NCBI RefSeq assembly: GCF_031880315.1
Contig: NZ_CP134771.1
Span: 4,584,501-4,648,500, forward strand
Source: Pseudomonas baltica
GTDB taxonomy: Bacteria; Pseudomonadota; Gammaproteobacteria; Pseudomonadales; Pseudomonadaceae
DNA length: 64,000 nt
Reading direction: 5' to 3'
Part shown: one piece after another, positions 9,244 through 18,125 of the stretch
How positions within the stretch are numbered: the stretch's first letter is position 1
How the letters are laid out: every line of letters begins with the position of its first letter
Translations under genes and position numbers: made by a program
Notes under the pieces: generated by a model
The model's database searches: none
Seen by the model: only the letters and a program-made list of their open reading frames with translations
What the model was told of the DNA's origin: nothing

Positions 9244-10083
9244 GTGCGCACTTATCCCTTCAAACAGGTCGACGTCTTCAGTACCCAGCCGCTCAAAGGC
9301 AATCCGCTGGCGGTAGTGCTTGGCGCCGATGAGCTGGACGCCACCCGCATGGCGGCGTTCGGCAACTGGACCAACCTCAGCGAAACCACCTTCCTGCTCC
9401 AGCCCCAGGACCCGCGGGCAGACTACCGGGTACGGATCTTCACCACCTCGCGCGAGCTGCCGTTCGCCGGCCATCCGACCTTGGGCAGCTGTCACGCCTG
9501 GCTGCAGGCCGGCGGCCAGCCCAAGGGTGAAGAGATCATTCAAGAGTGCGGTATCGGCCTGGTGCGGATTCGGCGCCAGGGCACGCAGCTGGCCTTTATC
9601 GCACCGCCATTATTGCGGGCCGGCCCGGTCGAGGCCGAGGTACTGGAGCGCGTACGCCAGGCGCTGGATTTGCGCCCTGAAGAAATCCTCGACGCGCAGT
9701 GGGTGCAAAACGGCGTGCCATGGATGGCGCTGATGCTGCCGAGCCGGGCGCGGGTGTTGAGTTTGCAGCCCGACTACGCGCGGTTGACCGGTCTGGATGT
9801 AGGGGTGGTGGCGCCGTGGCAGGCCGAAGATGGCGATGAAGCGCAGTTCGAAGTGCGCGCCTTTATCGGCGGTGACGGTGTGCCCGAAGACCCGGCCACC
9901 GGTAGCCTCAACGCCGGTATCGCACGCTGGTTGCTGAGCACCGGCCAGGCCCCTGCGCGCTATGTCGCCAGTCAGGGCACTGCACTGGGTCGCTCGGGCC
10001 GGATCAGTGTCGAGCGAGTGGGCGATGACATCTGGATCGGCGGTGCGGTGGTGACCTGCATCGAGGGGCAAGTCACGCTTTAA
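9244..10083 (+). CDS. PhzF family isomerase/epimerase-like protein
   Basis: The 279-residue protein begins at a GTG codon (MRTYPFKQVDVFSTQPLKGNPLAVV). PhzF-fold features are clear: the catalytic-type glutamate in NLSETTF (E47), FAGHPTLGSCHAW (about 78-90) and the C-terminal DPATGSLNAGIARWL. True PhzF isomerises a phenazine precursor, but no other phz genes are here. Most family members of this kind are of unknown substrate (YddE/YfhB type). It is a single gene preceded by about 100 bases and followed by a REP-derived tandem array. Confidence 0.85.
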   Translation: MRTYPFKQVDVFSTQPLKGNPLAVVLGADELDATRMAAFGNWTNLSETTFLLQPQDPRADYRVRIFTTSRELPFAGHPTLGSCHAWLQAGGQPKGEEIIQECGIGLVRIRRQGTQLAFIAPPLLRAGPVEAEVLERVRQALDLRPEEILDAQWVQNGVPWMALMLPSRARVLSLQPDYARLTGLDVGVVAPWQAEDGDEAQFEVRAFIGGDGVPEDPATGSLNAGIARWLLSTGQAPARYVASQGTALGRSGRISVERVGDDIWIGGAVVTCIEGQVTL

Positions 10084-10107
10084 GCTGATATCTGCGGTGC
10101 AGCTGAT

Positions 10108-10386
10108 GGCCTCTTCGCGGGCAAGCCTTGCTCCCACAGGTGGACAAATCAACTCTGTGGGTAAGCCTTGCTCCCACAGGTGTACAAATCAACTCTGTGG
10201 GCAAGCCTTGCTCCCACAGGTGTACAAATCAACTCTGTGGGCAAGCCTTGCTCCCACAGGTGTACAAATCAACTCTGTGGGCAAGCCTTGCTCCCACAGG
10301 TGTACAAATCAACTCTGTGGGCAACCCTTGCTCCCACGAGGGTACGAGTCAACTCTGTGGGAGCAAGGCTTGCCCGCGAAGAGGCC
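10108..10386. repeat. 40-bp tandem array expanded inside a REP element
   Basis: Six head-to-tail units of exactly 40 bases begin at 10121, 10161, 10201, 10241, 10281 and 10321. The middle copies are identical, the first two differ by one or two bases, and the sixth is degenerate. Each unit runs from GCAAGCCTTGCTCCCACAGG to AACTCTGTGG. The array is enclosed by a normal REP pair: GGCCTCTTCGCGGGCAAG at 10108 and its complement ending at 10386. Within each unit CCCACAG and CTGTGGG can pair. This fills the 310 bases between the convergent phzF-family and aminotransferase genes. Confidence 0.95.
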
Positions 10387-10393
10387 TCCAGCC

Positions 10394-11566
10394 TCAACCG
10401 AGAAGCAACTGCTCGAGCCTGCCAACGATCATGTCCACTTCCAGATCGCTGACCGTCAGAGGCGGCAGCAAGCGCACGGTCTTGCCCCGCGTCACATTGA
10501 TCAGCAGCCCTTGCTCCTGCGCAGCCCTGAGCGCCAGATCCCGCACCGGCTCGCGCAACTCGATCCCGACCATCAGCCCCAGGCCACGAATTTCCAGGAC
10601 ATTGGCGTTATCGGCCAGCGCCTCGCGCAGTCCCTTGAGCAACCGATGGCCCTGACGCGCGGCGTTAGCCAGCAACCCCTCGTCCCGGACAATCTCCAGC
10701 ACCGTACAGGCCACCCGGCACGCCAACGGATTACCGCCAAAGGTGCTGCCGTGGCTGCCCGGGGTGAATAGGTCGGCGATCCGCTGCCGAGCCAGGCAGG
10801 CGCCGATCGGGATGCCGTTGCCCAGCGCCTTGGCCAGGGTCAGCACATCGGGGACGATGCCCGCATGCTGGAAGGCGAACCAGTGCCCGGTACGGCCGAT
10901 GCCGGTCTGGATTTCGTCGAGCATCAACAGCCAGCGTTGGCTGTCGCACTGAGCGCGCAACGCCTGGAGGTAGCCCGCAGGCGCGGTTTGCACGCCGCTC
11001 TCGCCTTGTACGGGTTCGAGCAATACGGCACAGATGCGTTCGGCGTAAGTCCGCGTCAGCGCCTGTAGCGCGGCGATATCACCAAAGGGCACCCGCAGGA
11101 AATTACCCGGCAACGGCTGAAAACCGCTGCGTGATGCCGCGCAATCGCTGGCCGCCAAGGTGCCCAGAGTGCGGCCATGAAACGCGTTGTCCATGACCAC
11201 GATCAAGGGCGCCTCGATGCCCTTGGCCCAGCCGTACAAGCGGGCCAGCTTGAGCGCGGTCTCGTTGGCCTCTGCGCCGGAGTTGTTGAAAAACGCCGCG
11301 TCGAGGCCCGACAGCGTGGTCAGTTTGGCGGCCAGCCGTTGCTGCCAATCGATGCCGTACAGGTTGGAGGTATGGAGCAGCAATCCGGCTTGCTCGGTGA
11401 TCGCCGCGACGATGCGAGGATGACAGTGGCCGACGTTGGTCACTGCCACCCCGGCCACCGCGTCCAGGTATTCGCGACCATGCTGATCCCACACACGGGT
11501 GCCCAGGCCGCGCTGAAATTTCAGGGGCAGGGGTTTGTAGGTGTTCATCAGGCTGGCAGCGGTCAC
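10394..11566 (-). CDS. Class III PLP-dependent aminotransferase (ArgD-like, PA0530-type)
   Basis: The 390-residue protein belongs to the acetylornithine/ornithine aminotransferase family. PLP features: [16 protein letters not shown] (94-109), [12 protein letters not shown] (216-227) and the Schiff-base lysine K246 in [10 protein letters not shown] place the start at GTG 11566 ([13 protein letters not shown]) because AAGGAG lies nine bases upstream. The ATG at 11611 would add 15 residues without a comparable site. It resembles a stand-alone Pseudomonas aminotransferase (PA0530) rather than the arginine-pathway ArgD. It is divergent from a LysR gene, its likely regulator. The amino donor and acceptor are not determinable. 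Confidence 0.85.
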   Translation of the reverse strand: MTAASLMNTYKPLPLKFQRGLGTRVWDQHGREYLDAVAGVAVTNVGHCHPRIVAAITEQAGLLLHTSNLYGIDWQQRLAAKLTTLSGLDAAFFNNSGAEANETALKLARLYGWAKGIEAPLIVVMDNAFHGRTLGTLAASDCAASRSGFQPLPGNFLRVPFGDIAALQALTRTYAERICAVLLEPVQGESGVQTAPAGYLQALRAQCDSQRWLLMLDEIQTGIGRTGHWFAFQHAGIVPDVLTLAKALGNGIPIGACLARQRIADLFTPGSHGSTFGGNPLACRVACTVLEIVRDEGLLANAARQGHRLLKGLREALADNANVLEIRGLGLMVGIELREPVRDLALRAAQEQGLLINVTRGKTVRLLPPLTVSDLEVDMIVGRLEQLLLG

Positions 11567-11664
11567 GGTCTGGATCTCCTTGGATTGGTTTTTGCCAGTA
11601 TCTTTAACCACTCAATAGGGATAAATACGTCTATCCTGAGATGACTTTAAAGCAGGGGTTGATA

Positions 11665-12588
11665 ATGGATTTGTTCCAGGCCATGGGTGTATACGTCAAA
11701 GTGGTCGAAACCGGCAGCATGACTGCCGCCGCGCAAGCCTGCGGGCTGTCCACCACCATGGTCGGTAATCACCTGCGTGCGCTTGAGCAACGCCTGGGCG
11801 TCAGCTTGCTCAAGCGCACCACTCGTCGCCAGAGCCTCACCGAGTTCGGCGCCACCTACTACCAGCGTTGCAAGGACGTGCTGGGGCTGGTCGACGATTC
11901 CGAGCAACTGGCCGAGCAGGCGCAGGACGACGCCCGTGGCGTGTTGCGCCTGACCGCTCCTGCCGCGTTCGGGGCCGAACGCCTGGCGCCAGCGCTGGCA
12001 GAATTCAGCCTGCTGTACCCGCTGGTGCAGTTGGAAGTGGTGTTGACCAACCAGATCATCGACCCGATCGAACAGAACTTCGACGCCGCCATTCGCTTGG
12101 GCGTGATCGAATCCTCCGGGCTGATTGCCCGTCCGTTGCAGGATTACACCCTCAATATCTGCGCCGCGCCCGAATACCTGCAACGTCGCGGCATCCCCGC
12201 CGACCCTGAGCAATTGCGCGAGCACGACTGCCTGGCGTTTTCCTACCCGGCTGGAGACGATTGGCAATCGGTGGCCAAGCAGTGGCGGCTCACCGGCCCG
12301 CAAGGCGAGGTGGTCGTCCCGGTGTCCGGCCCCATGGCCATCAACAGCTCTCCAGGCCTGCGTCAGGCCGCCCTGGCCGGTATGGGCATCGTCATGCTGC
12401 CCGACGTGGTCGTCGGCCAGGACATCGCAGAAGGCAAACTCATCGCCCTGCTCAACGACTATCCACCGCCGAGCCGGCCGATGCACCTGGTCTACACCCA
12501 GGACCGTTATCGGTTGCCCAAGCTGCGGCGGTTCGTGGATTTTGTGATGGCGCGATGGGGGCGTACTCAGGGCTTCACTGCCCCGTAA
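11665..12588 (+). CDS. LysR family transcriptional regulator
   Basis: The 307-residue regulator has an N-terminal winged helix (MDLFQAMGVYVKVVETGSMTAAA, helix-turn-helix about 18-60) and a C-terminal substrate-binding domain of the type found in regulators close to the 'DhcR/CrgA' group. I choose ATG 11665 because the conserved family start is MDLFQAM and a GGGG-containing site precedes it. An in-frame ATG at 11641 adds eight residues. It is divergently arranged with the class III aminotransferase, and the 98-base gap should hold both promoters and the binding site. The effector is unknown. Confidence 0.85.
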   Translation: MDLFQAMGVYVKVVETGSMTAAAQACGLSTTMVGNHLRALEQRLGVSLLKRTTRRQSLTEFGATYYQRCKDVLGLVDDSEQLAEQAQDDARGVLRLTAPAAFGAERLAPALAEFSLLYPLVQLEVVLTNQIIDPIEQNFDAAIRLGVIESSGLIARPLQDYTLNICAAPEYLQRRGIPADPEQLREHDCLAFSYPAGDDWQSVAKQWRLTGPQGEVVVPVSGPMAINSSPGLRQAALAGMGIVMLPDVVVGQDIAEGKLIALLNDYPPPSRPMHLVYTQDRYRLPKLRRFVDFVMARWGRTQGFTAP

Positions 12589-12639
12589 CAAAATGTCTCT
12601 AAGCTGCGAGCCTCATCCGTCAGCCACGGGGCTCTCAGC

Positions 12640-13557
12640 ATGCAAGCGACGACCGAAATTCTGATGCAGCGCATTCACCGCGAGTTGCTCGACCACAGCG
12701 ACGAGGAGCTGGAACTGGAACTGATGGAGGACGGCGAGGGGCTGGATGAGCTCTTTGATCACCACACCCCCGAGAGCCCGGAGAAGGCCGCGCGGCGCTT
12801 CTATTTTCAGGAGCTGTTCCGCCTGCAGGGCGAGTTGGTGAAGCTGCAGAGCTGGGTGGTCAAGACCGGCCACAAGGTGGTGATCCTGTTTGAAGGGCGA
12901 GATGCGGCGGGCAAGGGCGGGGTCATCAAGCGCATCACTCAGCGGCTCAACCCGCGGGTCTGCCGGGTGGCGGCACTACCGGCACCGAACGATCGCGAGC
13001 GTACCCAATGGTATTTCCAACGCTACGTTTCGCACTTGCCGGCAGCCGGTGAAATCGTGCTGTTCGACCGCAGTTGGTACAACCGCGCGGGCGTCGAAAA
13101 GGTCATGGGCTTTTGCAACGACGACCAGTACGAGGAGTTTTTCCGCACGGTGCCGGAGTTCGAACGAATGCTGGCAAGCTCCGGCATCCAGCTGATCAAG
13201 TACTGGTTTTCGATCTCCGACCAGGAGCAGCATCTGCGCTTTTTGAGCCGTATCCACGACCCGCTCAAACAATGGAAGCTGAGCCCGATGGACCTGGAAT
13301 CGCGTCGGCGCTGGGAGGCCTACACCAAGGCCAAGGAAGTCATGCTCACCCGCACCCACATCGCCGAAGCGCCGTGGTGGGTGGTGCAGGCGGATGACAA
13401 GAAAAAGGCTCGGCTCAACTGCATCAATCATTTGCTGGCGCAGATGCCGTACGAAGAGGTCGAAACGCCGCGTATCGAATTGCCGCAACGGGAGCGGCAA
13501 GAGGATTACACCCGCACGCCGACGCCGCCGGAGTTGTTTGTGCCGTTGGTGTATTGA
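12640..13557 (+). CDS. ppk2: Polyphosphate kinase 2
   Basis: PPK2 moves phosphate between inorganic polyphosphate and nucleoside di- or monophosphates in the cytoplasm. The 305-residue protein has the Walker A-like EGRDAAGKGG (85-94, K92), a Walker B-like LFDRSWYNRAGVE (141-153) and the PAPNDRERTQWYFQRYV lid region, all diagnostic of PPK2. The N-terminal 50 residues are acidic and form a helical extension. Length and single-domain layout fit a class I PPK2. It is a single gene. No Pho-box was identified upstream in the 50-base gap. Confidence 0.93.
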   Translation: MQATTEILMQRIHRELLDHSDEELELELMEDGEGLDELFDHHTPESPEKAARRFYFQELFRLQGELVKLQSWVVKTGHKVVILFEGRDAAGKGGVIKRITQRLNPRVCRVAALPAPNDRERTQWYFQRYVSHLPAAGEIVLFDRSWYNRAGVEKVMGFCNDDQYEEFFRTVPEFERMLASSGIQLIKYWFSISDQEQHLRFLSRIHDPLKQWKLSPMDLESRRRWEAYTKAKEVMLTRTHIAEAPWWVVQADDKKKARLNCINHLLAQMPYEEVETPRIELPQRERQEDYTRTPTPPELFVPLVY

Positions 13558-13574
13558 GGGCGCCGCGATCCCGA

Positions 13575-14267
13575 TCAGCTCTTTTGTACTCGGGCCGATG
13601 CGTTGCGTGTCAGCAGATTGGCTAGCACCGAGAGGCCCGAGCAGAAGATGAAATACACCAGACCCACGAACAGGAAAATCTCTGTGGGATGCACCATCAC
13701 CCGATTGCTCACCTGAGTGGCCACGAACGACAGCTCGCCGACGCCGATCACATAGCCCAGGGAGGTGTCCTTGATCAGCGAGACCCACTGGTTCAAAAAC
13801 GAGGGCAGCATGATCGGTAATGCCTGGGGCAGTATCACTGAGGTCAGTATCTGGCTATTTCTCATGCCCAGCGCCTTGGCGGCGGCCCACTGTCCGCTGG
13901 GCAGGCTCATGATCCCGGCATATACCGAGTGAGCCAGGTAGGCGCCGCCGATCAGCGACAAGGCGCAGACCACCGTCGCGAGTGCGGGCACATCGACATG
14001 GAAGACGATGGGCAGCAGGAAGTAGCTCCAAAAGATCAGCATCAGCACCGGGATCGCCCGGAAAAAGCCCAGAAACGCTATCAGTGCCCAACGTGCGCGG
14101 CCCTTGATCACCACCATGGCGATGCCCAGAGCCAGGCCAATGATCGCCGAGGCGATCCCCGAGCACAGGCTCAGCACCAGGGTCAGGGCGGCGCCGCCCA
14201 GCGGGCCGTCGGGATAGGCGCCAATCAGCAGGTAACTCAGGTTGTCGCGGATAACCGAAAAATCCAT
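13575..14267 (-). CDS. Polar amino-acid ABC transporter permease (second)
   Basis: This 230-residue inner-membrane permease has about five transmembrane segments. The EAA-type loop that docks the ATPase is visible as GQWAAAKALGMRNSQILTSVILPQALPIMLP (about 125-155). It belongs to the HisM/GlnP family. It lies three bases after the other permease gene and is the last gene of a substrate-binding protein, permease, permease operon. No ATPase gene accompanies them. It is convergent with ppk2 across 17 bases. Confidence 0.9.
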   Translation of the reverse strand: MDFSVIRDNLSYLLIGAYPDGPLGGAALTLVLSLCSGIASAIIGLALGIAMVVIKGRARWALIAFLGFFRAIPVLMLIFWSYFLLPIVFHVDVPALATVVCALSLIGGAYLAHSVYAGIMSLPSGQWAAAKALGMRNSQILTSVILPQALPIMLPSFLNQWVSLIKDTSLGYVIGVGELSFVATQVSNRVMVHPTEIFLFVGLVYFIFCSGLSVLANLLTRNASARVQKS

Positions 14268-14270
14268 GGC

Positions 14271-14999
14271 TCAGGCGGCCTTCTGACGATAGGCGGCGCT
14301 GCGCTGAATCAACACACCGACCACTTCGATCACGGCGATGGCGGCGAGGTACAGCAACGTTGCGAAGCCGAACGCCTGGAAGGTCTTGAAGGTTTCGGTC
14401 TCGACCTGACGCGAGGCGTAAGACAGCTCGGCCAGGCCGATGGCCATCGCCAGGGACGAATTCTTCAGGGCGTTCATGTACTGCCCCAGCAACGGCGGCA
14501 GGGCGGTGCGCAGTGCCTGTGGCAGGATCACCGAGCGCCACACTTGCCCAGGCGTGAGCCCTAGCGCCAGGCCGGCGGCCCGTTGTTCCTTGCGTACCGA
14601 GGCGATGCCGGCGCGCAACTCTTCGGCAATAAAGGCGCTGGTGTACAGCGTCAGGCCCCAGAAGCCGGCAATGACTTCGAACGACGGCCATTCCAGCAGC
14701 CAGCCGCCGAGGCGCCATTCATGAGGGAAGTTGATCCAGGCAACGAAGTCTTCCGGCAACAGTGCCGAGACCCCGAAGTACCAGAAGAACAGTTGCACCA
14801 GCAACGGGGTGTTACGAAACAGCCCCAGGTACGCGATCGCCAGCCCGCGCAATGAGCGTGATAGCGATACCCGCCCCAGGCACACGACAAAGCCCAGCGC
14901 GGTCGCAGCAAGGCAGACCACCACGCTGAGCACCAGGGAGAGTTTGAAACCATCGAGCAATAGGTACAGGTATTGCGGTGCGAGCAATTCGCCGAACAT
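14271..14999 (-). CDS. Polar amino-acid ABC transporter permease (first)
   Basis: A 242-residue HisM/GlnP-type permease with about five membrane segments and an ATPase-docking loop RKEQRAAGLALGLTPGQVWRSVILPQALRTALP. It would pair with the following permease as a heterodimeric channel. It starts at ATG 14999 (MFGELLAPQYLY). The gap to the upstream substrate-binding protein gene (156 bases) contains a stable hairpin, which could lower permease expression relative to the binding protein, as is common in such operons. Confidence 0.9.
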   Translation of the reverse strand: MFGELLAPQYLYLLLDGFKLSLVLSVVVCLAATALGFVVCLGRVSLSRSLRGLAIAYLGLFRNTPLLVQLFFWYFGVSALLPEDFVAWINFPHEWRLGGWLLEWPSFEVIAGFWGLTLYTSAFIAEELRAGIASVRKEQRAAGLALGLTPGQVWRSVILPQALRTALPPLLGQYMNALKNSSLAMAIGLAELSYASRQVETETFKTFQAFGFATLLYLAAIAVIEVVGVLIQRSAAYRQKAA

Positions 15000-15082
15000 A
15001 GCGGGGAGTCCGTTGGAAATCTGTTAGCGGCGCCTTTGGATTTGCGTTGCTGCACCGCGCACTTTTGCGAGCACGCTTTGCA

Positions 15083-15104
15083 CCCACAGGTGGACGCCTG
15101 TGGG
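15083..15104. repeat. Hairpin between binding-protein and permease genes (REP fragment)
   Basis: CCCACAGG and CCTGTGGG flank a six-base loop. Surrounding sequence (gcgagcacgct..., ...ggccgcgacgaggcc) is REP-like. Within this minus-strand operon it may protect the upstream binding-protein message from 3' decay. No T-run follows. Confidence 0.6.
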
Positions 15105-15155
15105 TACAGGTTGCGCGTTTGGCCGCGACGAGGCCATCAGCAGCGCTACAACCCC

Positions 15156-15962
15156 CTAGCCCTTGTCGCCAATCTTGTACAAGCGCGCCAGCGGCGTCTT
15201 GGTGTCGGGGCCGAACCAGGTGTCGTAGATTTTCTGCGCCTGGCCGCTGGCCTCGAGCTCGGTCAGGGTCTTGTTGACGAAGTCGGTGAGGGCCGTTTCG
15301 CCCTTGGGCAGCCCGACACCGATCAGGTCGTTGGAAATGGTGAAGGGCGGGACTTCGTATTTATCCTTGTCGGGCACGTTGGCCAGCAGGCCGATCAGTT
15401 TGGGGCCGTCCTGCGTGATAGCCTGCACGTTGCCATTGCGCAGTGCAGTAAAGGCAAATGGCGTATCGTCGTAGGCCACTACCTTGGCACCCGGGTATTT
15501 GGCCCGCAGCACGCCTTCGTTGACCGTGCCTTTGTCGACGCCGACCTTCCATTTGTTCAAGTCGTCCGGGTTCTTCAAGGTGCCTTTCTTGACGATGAAC
15601 TGCTGTCCGGAAGCGAAGTAAGGAATACTGAAGTTCACCTGCTCGGCGCGTTCCGGGGTGATGGTGAAGTTGGCCAGCACCAGGTCGACCTTGTTGGACA
15701 CCAACAGCGGCACGCGGTTGGCCGGGTTGGTCGGTTGAACCTCGAGCTTTACCCCCAGTTTGTCGGCAATGGCCTTGGCGTAATCCACATCCAGGCCTTC
15801 GATCTGTTTGCTTTTGGCATCGACGAATCCAAACGGCGGATTACCGTCGAAAGAAGCGACCCGTAATACGCCGGATTTCTTGATGTCTTCCAGGCGATCG
15901 GCGTGTGCCAGGGTTGAAAGTACGGCGAAGGCGATGGCAGTAATGGCAGTGAGTTTTTTCAT
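15156..15962 (-). CDS. Polar amino-acid ABC transporter substrate-binding protein
   Basis: A periplasmic solute-binding protein of family 3, 268 residues, with a signal peptide MKKLTAITAIAFAVLSTLAHA cut before ADRLEDI or after AHA. Hallmarks are SGVLRVASFDGNPPFGFVD, GLDVDYAKAIADKLG and FTITPERAEQVNFSIPYFASGQQF. It resembles glutamate/aspartate/glutamine-binding proteins; exact specificity is uncertain. It is the first gene of a three-gene minus-strand operon with two permeases. The partner ATPase must come from another locus. Confidence 0.9.
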   Translation of the reverse strand: MKKLTAITAIAFAVLSTLAHADRLEDIKKSGVLRVASFDGNPPFGFVDAKSKQIEGLDVDYAKAIADKLGVKLEVQPTNPANRVPLLVSNKVDLVLANFTITPERAEQVNFSIPYFASGQQFIVKKGTLKNPDDLNKWKVGVDKGTVNEGVLRAKYPGAKVVAYDDTPFAFTALRNGNVQAITQDGPKLIGLLANVPDKDKYEVPPFTISNDLIGVGLPKGETALTDFVNKTLTELEASGQAQKIYDTWFGPDTKTPLARLYKIGDKG

Positions 15963-16135
15963 AAGGCGTCAAGTCCCTGAGCGCTGGAAATTATTTAAGA
16001 AGCGGGCGCTGGCTTATAGGGATAAAGGGATTGGACCCTCGGGTTAGCGCCTCTGCGGGGTGGATCGTTGCAGGTGTTCAAGGGGCAGGGAAATAAGTAA
16101 TAACGCTAACTTATGCAAATTAGGTCTAGAATTTT

Positions 16136-16154
16136 TTATTCGTTTTCGGAATAA
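16136..16154. promoter_or_regulatory. Inverted repeat upstream of the tau-like operon
   Basis: TTATTC-GTTTTCG-GAATAA is a perfect six-base inverted repeat around a seven-base centre in an AT-rich stretch 78 bases before the binding-protein start. Sulfonate-uptake operons are usually activated by LysR-type CysB/Cbl, whose sites are AT-rich dyads, so this is a candidate site. Assignment to a given regulator is inference. Confidence 0.35.
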
Positions 16155-16231
16155 CAAGCGGAATTTTTAGTATTTTAAGTGCCGTTTCCAGCTGGCTATA
16201 GTCTGCGGCCAATCAATAACGGAGCCGTACC

Positions 16232-17254
16232 ATGGGTCGCGGATGGAAGAAACTAATCGTCGGTTTGAGCCTTGTAACATCAGTGGTTTTCTCCATGGCT
16301 TCGTTTGCCGAAACTGCACCTGACGAAGTTCGCTTCGCTTGGGCGGGTGGCCCGCGTACCTGGGTGCTGGGCAAGATCGACAAGTCATTCGATAAAGCCT
16401 TTGGTGCTCCGGTCAAATGGATTGCCTTTGCCTCTGGCTCCGATGTACTGAGCCTGTTCGCCGCCAATGAAATCGACATCGCGCGCTTCGGTTCCAGTCC
16501 CGCGGCTGCCGGTATCGCCCGTAATCTGCCGATCGAAGTGATTGGCGCACCTGAAATCATCGCCACGTCCGAGCGCCTGATCGCCCGCAAAGGCATCAAC
16601 AACCTTAAAGATCTGGAAGGCAAGACCGTTGCCTATCCGGCAAACTCAACCGCGCAATATGCCTTTGAAGCCGCCATCAAGCTCAATCACGTCGATCGCA
16701 GCAAGATCAAGGCGCTGACCCTCAAACCCGCAGAAATCGTCGCCGCCTGGCAGCGTGGCGATATCGATGCGGCGTATGTATGGGGGCCATTCACCCAGCA
16801 GTTGGAAGCCGCCGGTGGCACACAGATCTTCGCCACCCAGGACCTGGCCAAACAGGGCGTGCTGATTTTCAACAACCTGGTGGTGCGCAAGGCTTTCGCA
16901 GATGCACACCCCGAGCTGGTGGTGAAATTCCTTCAGGTGTTCCAGGACAAGGTCGATCAGTACAAGAAAGACCCTGAAGGTTCGGCCAAGTTGATTGCCG
17001 AGCATCTCGATATCCCGTTCGCCACTGCACGCGATACTTTGGCAGGCGTGAAGTACCCCTCGATCGACGAGCAGCTGACGACCGCCTACCTGGGCAACAG
17101 CCAGACCAAGGCTGACTCGCAGATTGCCAAGGCCTACAAGGACACGGCCAATTTCCTCGTCGATATCGACGAGTTGCGTAAACGTGATGTGCCTGAGTCC
17201 TACGCGCCGCATATCAACACCACGTTCCTGGAACGTGCCGCCGCAGCCAAGTGA
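16232..17254 (+). CDS. Taurine/sulfonate-type ABC transporter substrate-binding protein (TauA-like)
   Basis: The 340-residue periplasmic binding protein has a signal peptide ending near SFA-ETAPDEVR. The SsuA/TauA fold is evident from RFAWAGGPRTWVLGK, SDVLSLFAANEIDIARFGSSPAAAG, LEGKTVAYPANSTAQYAF and PAEIVAAWQRGDIDAAYVWGPF. It is the first gene of an operon with a permease and an ATPase (gaps 7 bases and a 4-base overlap). A taurine dioxygenase gene (tauD) is absent from the operon, so the substrate may be another sulfonate or a related small molecule. Confidence 0.85.
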   Translation: MGRGWKKLIVGLSLVTSVVFSMASFAETAPDEVRFAWAGGPRTWVLGKIDKSFDKAFGAPVKWIAFASGSDVLSLFAANEIDIARFGSSPAAAGIARNLPIEVIGAPEIIATSERLIARKGINNLKDLEGKTVAYPANSTAQYAFEAAIKLNHVDRSKIKALTLKPAEIVAAWQRGDIDAAYVWGPFTQQLEAAGGTQIFATQDLAKQGVLIFNNLVVRKAFADAHPELVVKFLQVFQDKVDQYKKDPEGSAKLIAEHLDIPFATARDTLAGVKYPSIDEQLTTAYLGNSQTKADSQIAKAYKDTANFLVDIDELRKRDVPESYAPHINTTFLERAAAAK

Positions 17255-17261
17255 GTTTTCC

Positions 17262-18125
17262 ATGTCCTTGATAAATGCAAAGGGGGTCGCTGCGGCGAGA
17301 CCCGATGCTGCGCATAACCCCTCTGCACGATCGGGCGGCCTGGCGGCCTGGTTGCAACAGTGGAAATTGCGTCTGATCAGCATCGCCGCCGTCGCTTTGG
17401 TGCTAGGGATCTGGCAACTGTCCAGCACCCTGGAGTGGGTCAATCCGACCCTGCTGCCGCCTGTGACGGAAGTGGCGACCACCGCCCTCGAACTGGTAGC
17501 CAAAGGTTACCGCCAGACACCGTTGTGGCAGCATTGGCTGATCAGCACAGCGCGCGCCTGCGCGGCGTTTGCCGCCGCCATTATTGTCGGTGTGCCGCTG
17601 GGCCTGGCGATGGGTCGCAACCCCTACGTGAATGCCGCGCTCAATCCTTTCGTGCAGTTCCTGCGGCCATTGCCGAAAATCGCTCTGGTGCCGCTGGTCA
17701 TCCTGTGGCTGGGCATTGGCGAAGGTGGCAAGTTTTTCCTGATTTTCATCGCCACGGTGCTGAGCATCGTCGTCAGCGCGGCGGCGGCGGTACAAGGCGT
17801 CAGTGAGGCACGGATTCGCGCCGCACAGACGCTGGGCGCCAGCCGACGCAAGCAGTTTACCCATGTGATTCTGCCCAACGCCTTGCCGGAGATCATGACC
17901 GGTATCCGCCTCTCGGTGGGCGTCGGCTGGACCTCGCTGATCGCCGCCGAAATGGTTGCCGCCGACTCGGGCCTCGGCTGGATGGTCATCAATGCCGGCA
18001 CCTACCTGCGCACCGATGTGGTCATGCTGGGCATCCTCATGCTTGGCCTGACCGGGGTGCTGTTCGATCTGGTCATCGTTACCTTGCAACGTCGATTCGC
18101 CCCCTGGGCCGGGAAGGATGTATGA
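17262..18125 (+). CDS. Taurine/sulfonate-type ABC transporter permease (TauC-like)
   Basis: A 287-residue inner-membrane permease of the SsuC/TauC family with about six transmembrane segments. Conserved stretches are MGRNPYVNAALNPFVQFLRPLPKIALVPLVILWLG and the ATPase-docking loop RIRAAQTLGASRRKQFTHVILPNALPEIMTG. I start it at ATG 17262, seven bases after the binding-protein stop; the frame extends upstream inside that gene without meaning. It overlaps the ATPase gene by four bases (ATGA). Confidence 0.88.
   Translation: MSLINAKGVAAARPDAAHNPSARSGGLAAWLQQWKLRLISIAAVALVLGIWQLSSTLEWVNPTLLPPVTEVATTALELVAKGYRQTPLWQHWLISTARACAAFAAAIIVGVPLGLAMGRNPYVNAALNPFVQFLRPLPKIALVPLVILWLGIGEGGKFFLIFIATVLSIVVSAAAAVQGVSEARIRAAQTLGASRRKQFTHVILPNALPEIMTGIRLSVGVGWTSLIAAEMVAADSGLGWMVINAGTYLRTDVVMLGILMLGLTGVLFDLVIVTLQRRFAPWAGKDV

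Noticed and set aside
10121..10360. CRISPR-like array of 40-base units
   Set aside because: Units are contiguous with no unique spacers, are enclosed by a REP pair, and there are no cas genes.
10097..10771. Plus-strand open frames with a repeating protein across the 40-bp array
   Set aside because: The repeating peptide simply reflects the DNA repeat (three frames all stay open). No ribosome-binding site or family match, and it runs antisense into the aminotransferase.
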